Source: Gracilaria gracilis (lineage: Eukaryota; Rhodophyta; Florideophyceae; Gracilariales; Gracilariaceae). From it: DNA of 64,000 nucleotides. Positions within the stretch are counted from its first letter, which is position 1. Each line of letters begins with the position of its first letter. The notes beneath the pieces are model-generated. The model did no database searches. It saw nothing but the letters and a program-made list of their open reading frames with translations, and was not told the DNA's origin. Positions 33,232 through 43,623 of the stretch are shown piece by piece. Location of the stretch: the NCBI GenBank assembly GCA_030374805.1, contig JARGSG010000005.1:434001-498000 (forward strand), in the 5' to 3' direction. Both the position numbers and the translations under genes were made by a program.

Positions 33232-34810
33232 GCGGGAGCCGACATGGGACGGAGGCCGTCAACAGATTTTGTTCGGAACGATGGTAATACGGTAATACAG
33301 TTGCAGAGACAGGCATATAGTTGTGCTGCCCCTGGTATCGCGAACAAGACAAGGCTCGGCTCGCTCATCTCGATGAAGTCCATGAATTCGTTAGAAACGG
33401 CTCGCCGGTCGAAAACTGCCAGCGGTGTTCGTTCCTCTTTCTGGCTTTCAGTCATGAAATCACTTACAGTGTAATAATTAGCCCGGAACTGTATTGAACG
33501 TGGATGATGTGAACCGTCGTACACGTCGTACATGTGTTCAGCTTCCGTGAAATATACCAGGTTTTCAAGCGACGTAAATGGTAACGATTTGGTTTATTTC
33601 CGCATCCTCCAGCAAGGAGGAGGAACACGTGTTCTACTTGGACACCAACAGGCTTGGAACACGCGAACAACATCCCAGGGCAATTAAACAAATTTATCGG
33701 TCTTCCTTAATAGCTCGGTCAGCGATCTTTACTGGTTTTGGTGGTGTCGCTGGGCCACAGTAAGCGGTAAAGACCGCTTCTGGGCCACAAGCAAGCGCTA
33801 AAGAGCGCTGGGGAGGTGGGCGGGAAGACCGAACAAGCACTGCGGCCTGGTCGGCGCAGGTGAAGGACACTCCTGAGAGCGCGGCGATGGTTGCGGCGGT
33901 GGCTCGATCACGCGACGGCTTGTTCCCTTCACTCAGAGAGGTGAAGAGCTAGCCGCCGCCCAGAACCAGCAAACGTGTCCAGCGCTCTCACGGATGTCGA
34001 TAAAACTGCTTCTTCGTGCCTCGAAATACTATTTGTTGTTGGTGTCCGTCGTTGCTGTCCTTCGTAAGAAAAGAACATTGGTATTTCGAGGAACAAAGAA
34101 GTTGATTTATTTTAAACGGCGAGTGAGCGGATGGCAGATCTAATGAGCATCGCCGGCGGTCCTCTGGTCCTCATGGTTGACGATCCCTGTCGTCGTTGCT
34201 TCACCGCAGCATCGCCGTCATTCTCGTCTCACGATGGCTTTCGCTGCGGCGTTTCTCCTTTGTTTTAATTTCCCTCCTCATCCACCCAGGAGCAGTGTTG
34301 TCCTTGTGGGACTCACTGAACGCGTCCACCGGTGCCGGACGGCGCAGCAGAGCCTTATGGGCAAGTGCCTGCTCTGCGTCTCCTACATACGCTACCCAAA
34401 CAATGAAGATCTACAGAGAGCGAATGGAGAGTGATCAATAACTTTTTCTTCTATTTTTGTTTTAAAAAACGTCACATACATGTAGAACGCCCCTCTCCCT
34501 TGCAAAGTTACTGGGCAAAGCTGTTGGAGCTTGTCTCCATATACAAGGGTACATGTCATCTCAAAATATCTCCAACCTGCGAGGTCTCGTCGACAAGGCA
34601 CACTGAGGATGCGGTAGGAAAGCAGACGGTTGTGCACATAGTAATACTAGGTCCTGTCCCTCTCGAGTGAAAACGAACCACCGTCTGTGGTGCCCCAGCG
34701 AGGACCGAGGCTGGTAATTAACGTTTGACATGTCATTTGTAACGTGAAGGCGGGGCATAATGAGTAGACATAACAGAAAGCCCTGTCATGACGACAATAA
34801 CGAAAGGAAG
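33232..34810. other. Unit 1: upstream region of metalloprotease and spacer
   Basis: A minus frame, 33533-33207, is present in units 1 and 2 and as a remnant at 58560-58700. It overlaps the metalloprotease start in another phase and is probably leader sequence. 33696-34030 is an insertion absent from unit 2. At 34140-34400 the minus strand is open for ~70 codons (KALLRRPAPVDAF...) without a start codon. No gene is called. Confidence 0.45.
33696..34030. mobile_element. ~335-bp insertion in unit 1, absent from unit 2
   Basis: Unit 2 reads CAAATTTTGTTG at 44045 with nothing between. In unit 1 the same flanks are parted by ~335 bp starting ATCGGTCTTCC and ending near AAATACT. ATTT stands at both edges, a possible short target duplication. 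It contains GGGCCACA(G/A) repeated twice and no open frame. The class is unknown. Confidence 0.6.
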
Positions 34811-34817
34811 TATATAA
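34811..34817 (+). promoter_or_regulatory. Candidate TATA box for the 35079 gene
   Basis: TATATAA, 262 bp upstream of the ATG. It is preserved in unit 2 at 44826-44832. The long spacing would mean a long leader or an unseen 5' exon. Confidence 0.4.
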
Positions 34818-35078
34818 GATACCAAGCTCATTTCGCTTGCTGAATCTAAAAACATCAGACAACGGTGAATTCATACGCAGATATGTTGCGGAGCCAAATC
34901 TGCTTACAAAAAGAACTGTGCGAGCGTCCACGTAGGGTTGTCGTTCACATGAAAGTTACTCTTCAGCTCACGTTCTCATTTAGGATAAAAGAAACCGCGC
35001 ACCAAACGGTGAACGTTCTCAGCAACACGCACAACGTTCTTCTTCGTAAAGGGGAACTAGGAAAAAAGCGACGTCAAC

Positions 35079-35630
35079 ATGGTTTTTGCCGCAATCTTCT
35101 TCTGGTTTTTAGTTGGCTCGGTGGTTGCGTCCAGCTGCTCAACCAACGCACCATTCTCGCCTGACATTATAGGTCGTCGGCTGTTTCAGTTCCGGCCGTG
35201 TTATCCAACTACCTGGACGACAAGCAGCACCATTGAGGTGAACGCGACGCACATAATCTACTATCCATTTCACTCCGACTACATCTATGGTCAATTCTGC
35301 GTGGAGTACTACCTGTTCAAACTCAATCGATGGGCACCGATGATGACGCATTACCCGTATTTGAGCATGCCTCTGGCTAATGGGGGCGAAATGTGTGGGC
35401 CAGAGCAGGAGAGACAGAAGGTCATGGCTTGGCCACAGGGCTCTACTCGCGAACAATTCATTGATGCGTTGAATAAGACTGTAGTAGGGTTGACGGAGCT
35501 GCGAGATACGAACTGTCGACATGGAGCGTTTGGTGTCAATGAGACTCAGTATCAGAATCCGTGGGTGGATGCGCCGATCACCTACCTGCGCTCTGTCGCG
35601 TACAACTTCGACATCTGCTTGGACAACTGA
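35079..35630 (+). CDS. Secreted cysteine-bearing protein A, unit 1
   Basis: Intact 183-codon frame. It starts with a strong signal peptide (MVFAAIFFWFLVGSVVASS, cleavage near VAS|SC). The mature part has at least six Cys, two N-x-S/T sites (VNATH, LNKTV) and many aromatic residues, a composition typical of small secreted proteins. No domain is recognised. It sits 5' to a second secreted-protein gene on the same strand. The unit 2 copy (45094) differs by two +1 changes that destroy the frame, which makes this copy the reference form. Confidence 0.6.
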   Translation: MVFAAIFFWFLVGSVVASSCSTNAPFSPDIIGRRLFQFRPCYPTTWTTSSTIEVNATHIIYYPFHSDYIYGQFCVEYYLFKLNRWAPMMTHYPYLSMPLANGGEMCGPEQERQKVMAWPQGSTREQFIDALNKTVVGLTELRDTNCRHGAFGVNETQYQNPWVDAPITYLRSVAYNFDICLDN

Positions 35631-35761
35631 CCGCACCCTTGGAAGTGGGCGCCTCACGGGCACACTGTTCTCCAATTCGCATTACCCATCCTAATCGGAT
35701 CACCGTTTAGCTGACGTTAACTGACATTATCTTGCTCTCTCCCTTCAGGAGTCTTGCGCAC

Positions 35762-35769
35762 TATATAAA
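35762..35769 (+). promoter_or_regulatory. TATA box of secreted protein B, unit 1
   Basis: TATATAAA, 74 bp upstream of the ATG at 35843. Confidence 0.6.
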
Positions 35770-35842
35770 CAGATTAGTGTGAGGATGATCCCACTTCCTC
35801 CTCGACTATCTTTCGATCGCCTGCAAACGTAATTCCACAGTC

Positions 35843-36493
35843 ATGTCTTCGATCATATTCGTATTCTACTTGTGTCTCATTCTCGCCACACAGTTCGCAG
35901 TTCTTCCGTCAACTGCGTCCCACCCGCCACGACCGCCATTTGTTCCTGGTCTATACCCTATAGACCCCATACCCTTTCTGCCAGGAATCTACACGCCGCC
36001 ACCAAGACCTTCTGAGGAATGTTTCGACTTGGATGAGTTTATTCGACTTGTGGAGCAATTTATTCCCACTCCATCTTTAGGTCCTTTGCCTCCGAGTTTC
36101 ATAATCACCTGTGAATCGGACAGCACTTGCCGAACAAAGACAGGTCACGCTTTTGGATGCTTCAATGAGGAAATGGATATTTTCCCGTCTCCTGACAACG
36201 CTGACATGGTGCTGTTGCTCAAAGTGGAATACGACTCTCACAATTATGGCTATTTCGCCAAGTACCGCGCATTGTATCCGAAGGAGTGCCTTCATCACGC
36301 TTGCCTGGAGCAGACGTGCCCTTATCCGGTTCCGTGGCAGTCAACGGATGTTGATGTTGCACAAACTGTGTGTTATCCAGAGAAGTTTGGTTTACCGTTC
36401 GGCACTTGCTGTAGAGCGTGCTCTCATCGTGAGAGGTCTGCTAATGCTCACTCTCTTTCTTGCTGCGTCGGATGCTTGTACCAGCGCGGCTAA
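35843..36493 (+). CDS. Secreted Pro/Cys-rich protein B, unit 1
   Basis: The 216-codon frame starts with a signal peptide (MSSIIFVFYLCLILATQFAV...). A Pro-rich segment (PPRPPFVPGLYP...PPPRPSEE) follows, then a Cys-rich body with spaced Cys pairs (CESDSTC, CLHHACLEQTC, GTCCRAC) ending in a CC..C cluster. No family is recognised. The last ~37 codons depend on a TTT run at about 36389; unit 2 has one more T there and ends early, so the true C-terminus is uncertain. It lies 213 bp downstream of protein A and has its own TATA box. Confidence 0.6.
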   Translation: MSSIIFVFYLCLILATQFAVLPSTASHPPRPPFVPGLYPIDPIPFLPGIYTPPPRPSEECFDLDEFIRLVEQFIPTPSLGPLPPSFIITCESDSTCRTKTGHAFGCFNEEMDIFPSPDNADMVLLLKVEYDSHNYGYFAKYRALYPKECLHHACLEQTCPYPVPWQSTDVDVAQTVCYPEKFGLPFGTCCRACSHRERSANAHSLSCCVGCLYQRG

Positions 36494-37403
36494 CGGTGAT
36501 CGCTGCGGAACCATGTTGGTGCAGTCGGGAAAAAGCACGTGCAACTACATCGGAAAAGCCTCAGACCCGCAGCAGTGAACGGGTTCTGCCTGCCAGCTTG
36601 CACAGCACGGTCACGTTACCCACGGTAAGAGGGCTCCATGCATGGCTGAGTTTTCACGCCCACGATGCGGTCCTTTCACTCGTATTCAACCAAGGGGACT
36701 GCATTGTTACACAGGTCCAGTCTCTTTCTTGACTTTCACACGTTCTCGCACGAAGCTTTTTCGCACGGCTTCAACTGTTGTAATCCAGTCTTCGGGTATG
36801 CTTGCAACAAGTGAAGCTCGTTTTGGCAAGGACATGGACTTCTTGAGATTGTGCAATGTACACCTTGTCCCAAAAAAAATTGCGCTGATCAGTGGATTGT
36901 CCACGCGAGTCCCGTAGAGCATCGGCAACGGTGTCTTACAGCTGCACACGTGCACACGCACTGTAAGGATACGTCACTCGGGCTCGTGGTGGTGGGCGAA
37001 GGCATAGAACTGAGAGAGGAACTCTACGAAAGGGTAGTCGTAGGCTCCGCAACCCTACATGCTCTGGTGCAAAAGCCGAGTTCAATCAAACACAGCACTC
37101 TGCGCAACGCCACTACGAACTGCGATGCGGGAGCCCTGGATCTTGGGCAGCGGTGTGCGTGCGAGAGCTGCTGCGTGGGCGGCGCGTACGCCGCCTGTCC
37201 GTGTTAGTAGTTTTAGCTTGTTTCGCGGTAACTTTTGTACGTGCAGGGGAGAGTGTTTTGTACTCGTGCGTAACGATCATTAGATCATGTGACAACAAAA
37301 GGTGGATATCCAACACAATTTACTAGTTCAATCTCGTCACAGCTAGTGTCCGAGTCCTGAAGGGAGCTTGGCCTTCAGTTGCGGGTCATGACATTCCTCC
37401 CGA
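36494..37403. other. Unit 1 spacer, no supported gene
   Basis: A minus frame at 36961-36707 (85 codons, ending in SFVRERVKVKKETGPV) looks weakly protein-like, but it is disrupted in unit 2 and has no known relative. The rest is empty. Confidence 0.4.
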
Positions 37404-37882
37404 TTACGCAGGCATACCAGAAAGAAATGAAATGAGCTCGGCCACGCATCCATCAGAGTCCATAACAAGCTCGATCAACTCCTTCATGTCATCCAAGCCC
37501 CATCCAAACTTATCGCCATCTTTGATCATCTCCGCCACGATTTCTCGCAACTCTTCGATATCCTTCCGCGCATTCCTCTCAATTCGCGCAAGCGACGGAC
37601 CGCCTTCTTGGCAAATTTGGCGAAGCGAGGCGTCACAGATGCCGAACCTAAGCGAACGCGCTTCTTCAACACGGCCTTTTGTTTGCCGATGCTTCCTTTT
37701 ACCTGTAGCAGTCGCCCTTTCAGGATGAACCTTCCGCGAGTCTTTGAACGCCTGTGCAGCATCTGCAAAGAATCAGAGTCAGGCTCCTCAAACTGCTGAG
37801 AGGCCATTGCCGACGCCACGATGCTCAGCAAAGCGAACAGAGTGAAGCACTTTGGCATTTTCATCACGATTGTGTGTAGCAT
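37404..37882 (-). CDS. Small basic secreted protein, unit 1 (frame uncertain)
   Basis: The minus frame from 37882 (or the third Met, MKMPK) has a signal peptide (FTLFALLSIVASAMAS) and then a Lys/Arg-rich tail to a stop at 37526. A second phase is also open over the same DNA. It carries an acidic-basic helix-rich sequence through to TAA at 37404-37406. In unit 2 one extra base joins the signal peptide to that second phase, and another extra base breaks it later. So either product is possible: a ~118-residue very basic protein, or a ~150-residue protein ending ...ISFLSGMPA. It is read divergently from protein B, with its own TATA box. Confidence 0.45.
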
Positions 37883-38016
37883 TTCACAGAAAGCGGCGTG
37901 TGTGACAGTGTTGGTCCAATTTGAGTACAGAGATTGGGAATCGGCTTGTGTTCACAACGTTTTTGGGATGAGGGTGGTTGCGAGATCTGTTCGAGCGAGA
38001 TGAACACCCAATCGAG

Positions 38017-38024
38017 TTTATATA
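38017..38024 (-). promoter_or_regulatory. TATA box of the small basic secreted protein
   Basis: TATATAAA on the minus strand, about 135 bp upstream of the first ATG (37882). It is conserved in unit 2. Confidence 0.6.
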
Positions 38025-38252
38025 GCACTGGGGGTGTGAAGCTGAACCACACTCTGCAATCATATTGGTGCTCGATGCTCCTTCAACCGAGCTTCAATTG
38101 AACAAGCTCACATTGAAGCGCCCAGTACTGGTCGAAGCGGAATGACATGGACATACGCGGCACTTTTCGTGGTTGGGCGTGAAAGAGAAGGGGGCTTCGC
38201 ATTTGCGTGGGGCTGCTGTTGAGGTTGCTGTAAAACAACGAGGTTCATTGAC

Positions 38253-38558
38253 GTGGTATTCCGAAACGTGATGACGGATGAAGAGATGCTCGATTCGGCA
38301 TCATCGAAGATACCGATCGGACGCGATGCAGTGTCGCTTCCATGTATTGTTGGCACCAAAATGCGCGCTGACAGCATGATCATCGCCCTTACGCGAAACG
38401 GTAGCTTCAAAGTTACAGTCAGCACTCGTATTTGCAATTATGGCAGTTACGTATTCAAGTGTGTTTACCACGTGACGTGTGTGAGTTTTCTCAAAGAAAG
38501 GGAAACCGCCTCCTCCTCCCGGTCTCGCACATGTTCGCAAACCCACACCGAGTTCTGA
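38253..38558 (+). CDS. Hypothetical protein fragment, unit 1
   Basis: Open 101-codon frame (MVFRNVMTDEEMLDSASS...), also open in unit 2 (48283-48588) with three amino-acid changes, of which I note Ile/Leu and Leu/Pro. No signal peptide or domain. A competing minus frame (38437-38108) is equally long. Coding status is doubtful. Confidence 0.25.
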   Translation: MVFRNVMTDEEMLDSASSKIPIGRDAVSLPCIVGTKMRADSMIIALTRNGSFKVTVSTRICNYGSYVFKCVYHVTCVSFLKERETASSSRSRTCSQTHTEF

Positions 38559-39027
38559 ATGACTGTCTGCACTCGAACACGCTTGTCATCGTTCGATTCA
38601 GGTTTGATAAACACTATAGATTCTACTTGAAATCATTAGCGATATATGGCAATAGAGAGTTGAAGTCTTTGTGCTCACTGGCCGGCAAAGCATCTTGTTG
38701 GCTGCTCACATTAATCTCGGCTCCCTGTTCGCCGCATCGTCGCACCGAACGAACGAAGGCAGAAACGAAAATACGCGTAATTGAGAATGAAGAAGATGTG
38801 CTGTCCACCCCTGCTACCACGTTGCACGCGCCCCACATGTTTCGTGCCCTTCGTCGTGTGTTTGTATGACAATTAGTACTGCAGCGCGCGTTGGATAATG
38901 TGGTGCGCAGTTGCAGCGGCGTTTGTTACAAATTGGTGCTTCAAAAGTGCCTTGCTCAAAAAAGGAGGGACTAGCAGGGCACGGAACCAGTGCGAGAAGG
39001 GATACTTGTGTGCGCATTCTTGGTACG

Positions 39028-39636
39028 CTACCCAAGAGTGGCCGCGATGGGAACATCATGGTGCGAAAGCTCCAAATTGCAGAACCGAAGGCCAAGGTGA
39101 GATTGGTAAAAGAAGCCGAGCTTGCAGCTGCGGCAAAACGTACCAATTCCATCTGCTGTGCCGAGCCACAGATCGAGGCGTTGCGAGTCGCTGAGCTCCA
39201 GTCTGCTCGAGCCCCATGGACAGGGCGGCGGCGCCGGATGCGGCACACAAGTGGAGTGCTCCAAACTGCACACGTGCGCGCTACCATCGTCAAGCCAAAC
39301 GACGGCGCTGGCGCTGCGCAGCGAAACGACACGTGGAGCATTGCGGAAGGAGAAGCGGTGCGTGGCCACGTGCGCCGCCACGTCCCACACGTGCAGCGTC
39401 TTGTCCTGAGACGACGACGCCACGCGCGTGCCGTCGGCGGACATGGCCACATACGGGCCCGAGCGCGTGACGCTGTTCCTGTCCACGTGGCCACAGAGCA
39501 GCGGCTCGCAAATGGCGGCGCCGCGCTGCGTGTCCCACACGCGCACCTCCGAGTCCCACGTCGACGTCAGTGACACCTGATGGTCTACTTTTGGGTCAAA
39601 CTGGCTGCATACCGCAGGTGGGATGCGGTTGGTCAC
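39028..39636 (-). pseudogene. WD40-repeat protein fragment, unit 1
   Basis: The minus strand encodes two WD40 repeats: ...STWDSEVRVWDTQRG and a full second one, GPYVAMSADGTRVASSSQDKTLHVWDVAAHV, followed by a partial third. There is no ATG at the 5' end; the frame is open beyond 39636 up to a possible splice acceptor near 39665, so the N-terminal repeats are missing. The stretch is strikingly GC-rich compared with its neighbours. It looks like a gene fragment carried into the array. Confidence 0.6.
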
Positions 39637-39802
39637 AGTGGGAAGAGTAGTGAATAGACTGAAAACTTTAAAACATGATGAGTAGACTTTACTGATGGGG
39701 GCGACTCACAGCTAGCTATTTAAGGTGTCCTTGGACCGATTCCCGGTCGTGGGGATATCGAGAAGGTCATTTGCGGTTATCGCAATTGACCATCAAGACC
39801 TT

Positions 39803-42418
39803 TGTATTGCTCGCGACGATACGCGTTCAGCAATATGCGACAGGCAAGTACATTGCTCGCGCCCGCGCTCGCTCGCTGAGCATCACTCGCTCTCTTTTGT
39901 CTTCTCTTTCTTTTTCACAGAGTGTGAGAACACGCTGCTCTTTGAGCGGACAATTCACTGCTGCACAGGGTGGTCAACGCGGCCGGTGCGGAGAAGGAAG
40001 TCAAAAGGGTTGCACGGTTTGGTCTTGGTGAGAGCTTCGGTGGGGTTTTCACTCTTATTGATATGGCCTATGTCTGATATTTCTTCTCGTTGGTACGCTT
40101 CGCGTGTGGCCGTCACGTCGATCATGAGTCGCTTCTTGCGCGTGTAGAAGCGCTTCGTAATGGTGTCGAAGATGGATTGACTATCAGTCAAGAGACACAT
40201 TCGAATCGGGCGATTGTAGCAGGCTTCCAAGTCTTTTTTGATGAAGAAGGCAGTGTCGAAAGCGTCAACAAAAGCGTAGATTTCAGCACCCAGAATTGAG
40301 CGAACAACTCGCTTGCTCTTGTAGCTTCTGTAGTTAAGGATACTACAGCGTCCAAAAGAATCACATTAAGTGATAATATACCCAAGTTGGGAAGAGAGAT
40401 CGGGGTTGGTTGCGAAAGAGCCGTTCGAGTACACACGGGTGTAGATGCTGCTCGAGTCTAGTTTGTAGTGCTTGATCGATACTTCGCTTTTTTTCTTCAG
40501 ATGGTCGATGATACTGTTGAGGGACTTAACGTGTGTAGGATCAAATTGTTTTTCGGTGACTTGGGCAAGTTGTGCGCCACGGCATGCTACGTCCGGTCTT
40601 GTGTAGACCATCCAATTTACCTTCATCAGCATCGACTTGAATGTGGAGAATGAGGCGGTTGGATCAATGCATTGGAGATGCTCGATCTTGGGGCGTTGGT
40701 GCAGTTCGATGTAGTCCGGTTTCGTCTCGATGTGGATGCCTGCCTACGGGAAAGCGTCATGTTGCTTCGGTTTTGAGTCGAATTGTTGGGTGGTTGTGTC
40801 TGTCAATGCTTCGAATTGCTTCGAACCAGATTGGAGACAGTCGTCAACGTAGGTGCCCATCATGCCTTGTAGTACGCCATCTTCATCTCGCTTGATAAAA
40901 AATGTATGGTCCGAGGCTGATTTCTTCATCTTCAGGTCGCGACGCGTGTGGTCCATCAAGGTGTGATACCAATAATCACCAGCTTCAGTGAGGCCATAGA
41001 GCGTTCGATGTAATTTGAGTAAAGCATCGGGAGGGAGGTTCATCTCGGGGGGTGGGCGGAGATACACGCGGCGCTGAATCTTCTCACGGGCTTGGAGGTA
41101 GGCGAGTGTTATATCGCGTAACCAAATGCGGAGGCGGAGAGTGCTGGCGACAGCAGTTATAATCCGAACGTTCTGGAGACGGAGAGCTCGGGAGTCATGA
41201 ACAATTGAACCCTTTTCGCGGTCGGAGTAGTCTTGAGCGATTAGGCGTGCCTTGTAGGTCGGGGAGTCTGTTTCGATGTTCTTGATGGTGAACACCCAAC
41301 GAGAACCAATTATGTTTGGCGATTCTCGATGCCCTGCACATTCAGAGTAGGCGTCATTACGAGAGATGACAGTGTAGACCTTCCGGTCTTCCAAGCCTTT
41401 CAACTCAGATTGGCGTGCAGGTATAAATTGCGGGAGGTTACGACGAGTTTCGTCAGGTGCCAGGATATCTGTGACGAGGATGGACGGTGGTCGCTTCGGT
41501 GCGCTTGGTTGGGGTGTAGTGAAGGCGTCGAATTGAGCCTTGAACCTGTTGACAATGGTATTGTCCGAAGAGAGGTCGGAGGGTATACATTGTGTGATGG
41601 AGAATTGTTGAACTCCAGTCGAAGTATGGACGTGTAGTTGCTTGTTGTCGACGATAACAACTTTGAAGGGACCAAGGAACTGCTTGGTTTTCTCCCTATA
41701 GACACGGACCCAGCATCCAACTTTAAATTGGAACTGTGCGGCAGGAGGGACGCGTGCACGAAGAGCTTTCAAAACTCTGAGTTTTGCAACGACGATGGCG
41801 TATTCTCTTCTTGAGGTTTCCAAAGCTTGGAGGCGGGTCTTCTGATCACGGTGGTTGGACTGCGAAGGGCAAAGTCGTGGCAACGTGCCAAAGACAAGGA
41901 GAGAGGGAACCAGGCCTTTAGGACCGAGGGTTTCATTGATGGCTTTTACAGCCAAACGTAGTCAAACTTCACGCGGCATTTGCGGGTAGTCAATTGTGAC
42001 TTTGTTGTATAACTTTCGCAGTGGTGCGTGGTATCGTTCTCCCAGCCCAAGGCTGTTGTGACTTTCAACACCAGAGGTGATGAGGGAAATTCCAAGAGCG
42101 TTGCTGAGATCACTCCAGGCTTTAGAAGTGAATACACTTCCTTGGTCAACCCGTTGGGAGTTGGGTGCACTTGTGTACACAGTAAGCGAAGAGGAAAGGA
42201 AAGCATTCCACACAGCTTCCGCTGACTGGCTAGGTAGAAAGGTGGCGTTGGAAAAACCGGGCTTGAAGCGAAGTGCAGCAGTCGCCTCGTTTGTACGGTT
42301 TGGACGGATGTGTTGAGTGCAGGGCTACGCTCGACTGCGGGGAAAGAGAGAAGCGAGAGTGATGGTGGCCCAGTAACGGCCGTGAGAAGCGAGAGCTGAC
42401 GAGGTGGGATCACAGACA
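39803..42418 (-). mobile_element. Copia-2: 5'-truncated copia element, unit 1
   Basis: The 3' LTR is 39803-39967 (TGTATTG...TGCACA, 165 bp). The interior reads on the minus strand from the last part of integrase (VDQGSVFTSKAW with catalytic Asp, then GERYHAPLR with Glu) into RT (YVDDCLQSG) and RNase H, ending at the LTR. Gag, protease, most of integrase and the 5' LTR are absent. It ends at the MITE and duplication junction. Confidence 0.85.
39968..42300 (-). pseudogene. Copia-2 integrase-RT-RNase H
   Basis: The parts at 42300-41962 (integrase end), 41955-40744 (integrase tail and RT), 40632-40366 and 40230-39970 (RNase H) are separated by stops and shifts. RT features: DYSDREKGSIVHD, WLRDITLAYLQ with catalytic Asp, and GTYVDDCLQSG. 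RNase H features: LLTDSQSIFDTI and the tail DIGHINKSENPTEALTK. This is a different copia family from copia-1. Confidence 0.85.
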
Positions 42419-42420
42419 AA

Positions 42421-42610
42421 GTGTGGGTGAGGCGGTCCCGTTGGGTGAGAGTGCTGTCCCGTCGGGTGAGGTTTAGGCCAATTCACCTCGATTGAGGGTG
42501 ATTCTCACCCGCCGGCGGGACACCCTCACCCTGTACGGGGGAAATGGGACTGCCTCACCCGAACACCCAAAAAAAGGGTGATCAAATTTCCTCACCCCAC
42601 TGGAACGGGG
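42421..42610. mobile_element. Foldback MITE at the unit 1/unit 2 junction
   Basis: About 190 bp. Each half carries several GGGTGAG (left) or CTCACCC (right) motifs separated by GTCCC/GGGAC, forming an imperfect inverted repeat around GGCCAATTCACC. It has no coding capacity. It lies exactly between copia-2 and the 3' end of metalloprotease copy 2, whose natural stop codon it replaces. A near-identical copy is at 54587-54778. Confidence 0.75.
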
Positions 42611-43623
42611 ATAGACTTTGTAGAATTACGAGCTTTACGGCTTCTGGGCACCTGAACACCACAGTTAGAAGGTGTTTCCTTCACCATTCGACACAGCGTA
42701 TCCTCGTACGCGGGCGTACAAGCAGTAAGAAACTTAAAGAACATTCCCTGCTCTCTCACATTTTCAGACGCCTCGCCTCCATCCCACACCATGATATCCG
42801 GAATCTCGTTCTGAAGATGTCCATTGAGGCAATGTGGTGTGCCCTCACAGACATCAAACAAGTGAGCAATCTCATGCGCAAGAGTCTGTGCTGCCTCATG
42901 CTGCAATCTACCGGACCCGTCGTTCGCGAACGGTATCCACTAGTTCACCGTGATGGCGTCTTGTTCGCAGATTGCGGAACCTGGGGCATATGAGTCGCAG
43001 TACACATCGTCACGGAGATCACCAGTGCCCAGTCGGATGATACCCGCCGACCCGGGTTCCAGCTCCACCTCTGCGTCCTGCAGCTGCTGCCACGTGCTGG
43101 TCTCAAAGGTGCCGTCATCCACATCGCCATTATTATTATCGCAAGCCATTTCCAAGTTTGGTAAAGGCACCACTTGACTGATGCGGATACGCACTTCGAA
43201 CAGCCTCTCGTACAGGTACGACACGCGGTTGAAGAGCAGCCTGGGCGTTGCCTTGAACGTTCTGAGCCCTTGTCTCCTGAACGCCCCCTTATTGTCGTTG
43301 TAAAAATCGATCCACGACTTGTCCAGAACGACGGTGAAGGAGAATTGCTTGTAGTACTCATCATCTAGCCTGTTGCAGCCGTCGACCGACTCCAGGATGG
43401 GCTCCCATGTGAGCGGGAATGGTTGCCTCGAGTGGTCGGCTGCTTCAATGTCGTAGTTCCAGTCGGGAAATCGCTCCTTTCGCAAGGCCTGATTTTCCGG
43501 CGCGCAGCTATAGTCATTTGTCAACTCTTCGTACTGTCCATGTGCGATGTGCATGGGGCCAAACACGCACACGAACAGAAGACAAACCGACCGTGCGTTC
43601 ATTTTGTTGATGTGCAGCTCCAT
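42592..43623 (-). pseudogene. Secreted zinc-metalloprotease-like protein, copy 2 (one nonsense codon)
   Basis: The least damaged copy. The frame opens at 43623 with a signal peptide (a second Met at MNARS is the likelier start; cleavage near AHG|QYEE). It runs 227 codons to a TAG at 42940-42942, where copies 1 and 3 have CAG (Gln). It continues in the same frame through HEIAHLFDVCE (42862-42876 encodes HEIAH; residues about 250-260) to the junction. Upstream strands resemble reprolysin-type metzincins (YLYERLFEVRIRISQVV, GTGDLRDDVYCDSY). DIMVWDG, 20-odd residues past the motif, could supply a Met-turn. The last residues are replaced by MITE sequence (PVPVG). Confidence 0.6.

Larger units (their letters stand above)
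26099..42610. repeat. Tandem array, unit 1
   Basis: Starts with ATAGACTTTGTAG at the 3' end of metalloprotease copy 1 and runs to the junction where ATAGACTTTG recurs at 42611. Without Harbinger-1 (6.1 kb) it is about 10.4 kb. Order: metalloprotease, secreted-protein genes, WD40 fragment, truncated copia-2, MITE. It aligns with unit 2 at high identity over almost its whole length. Confidence 0.9.

Noticed and set aside
33700..33915. tRNA-derived SINE with A box (TAGCTCGGTCAG) and B box (GGCTCGATCAC)
   Set aside because: The two boxes are about 190 bp apart, far more than the 30-60 bp of a polymerase III promoter, and no tRNA fold is seen.
39216..39573. Arg-rich plus-strand frames opposite the WD40 fragment
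   Set aside because: Shadow frames caused by high GC. The minus strand carries clear WD40 motifs.
42421..42610. CRISPR-like or telomere-like repeat (GGGTGAG copies)
   Set aside because: The copies are in both orientations, irregularly spaced and form an inverted repeat; this is a foldback MITE in a eukaryotic genome.
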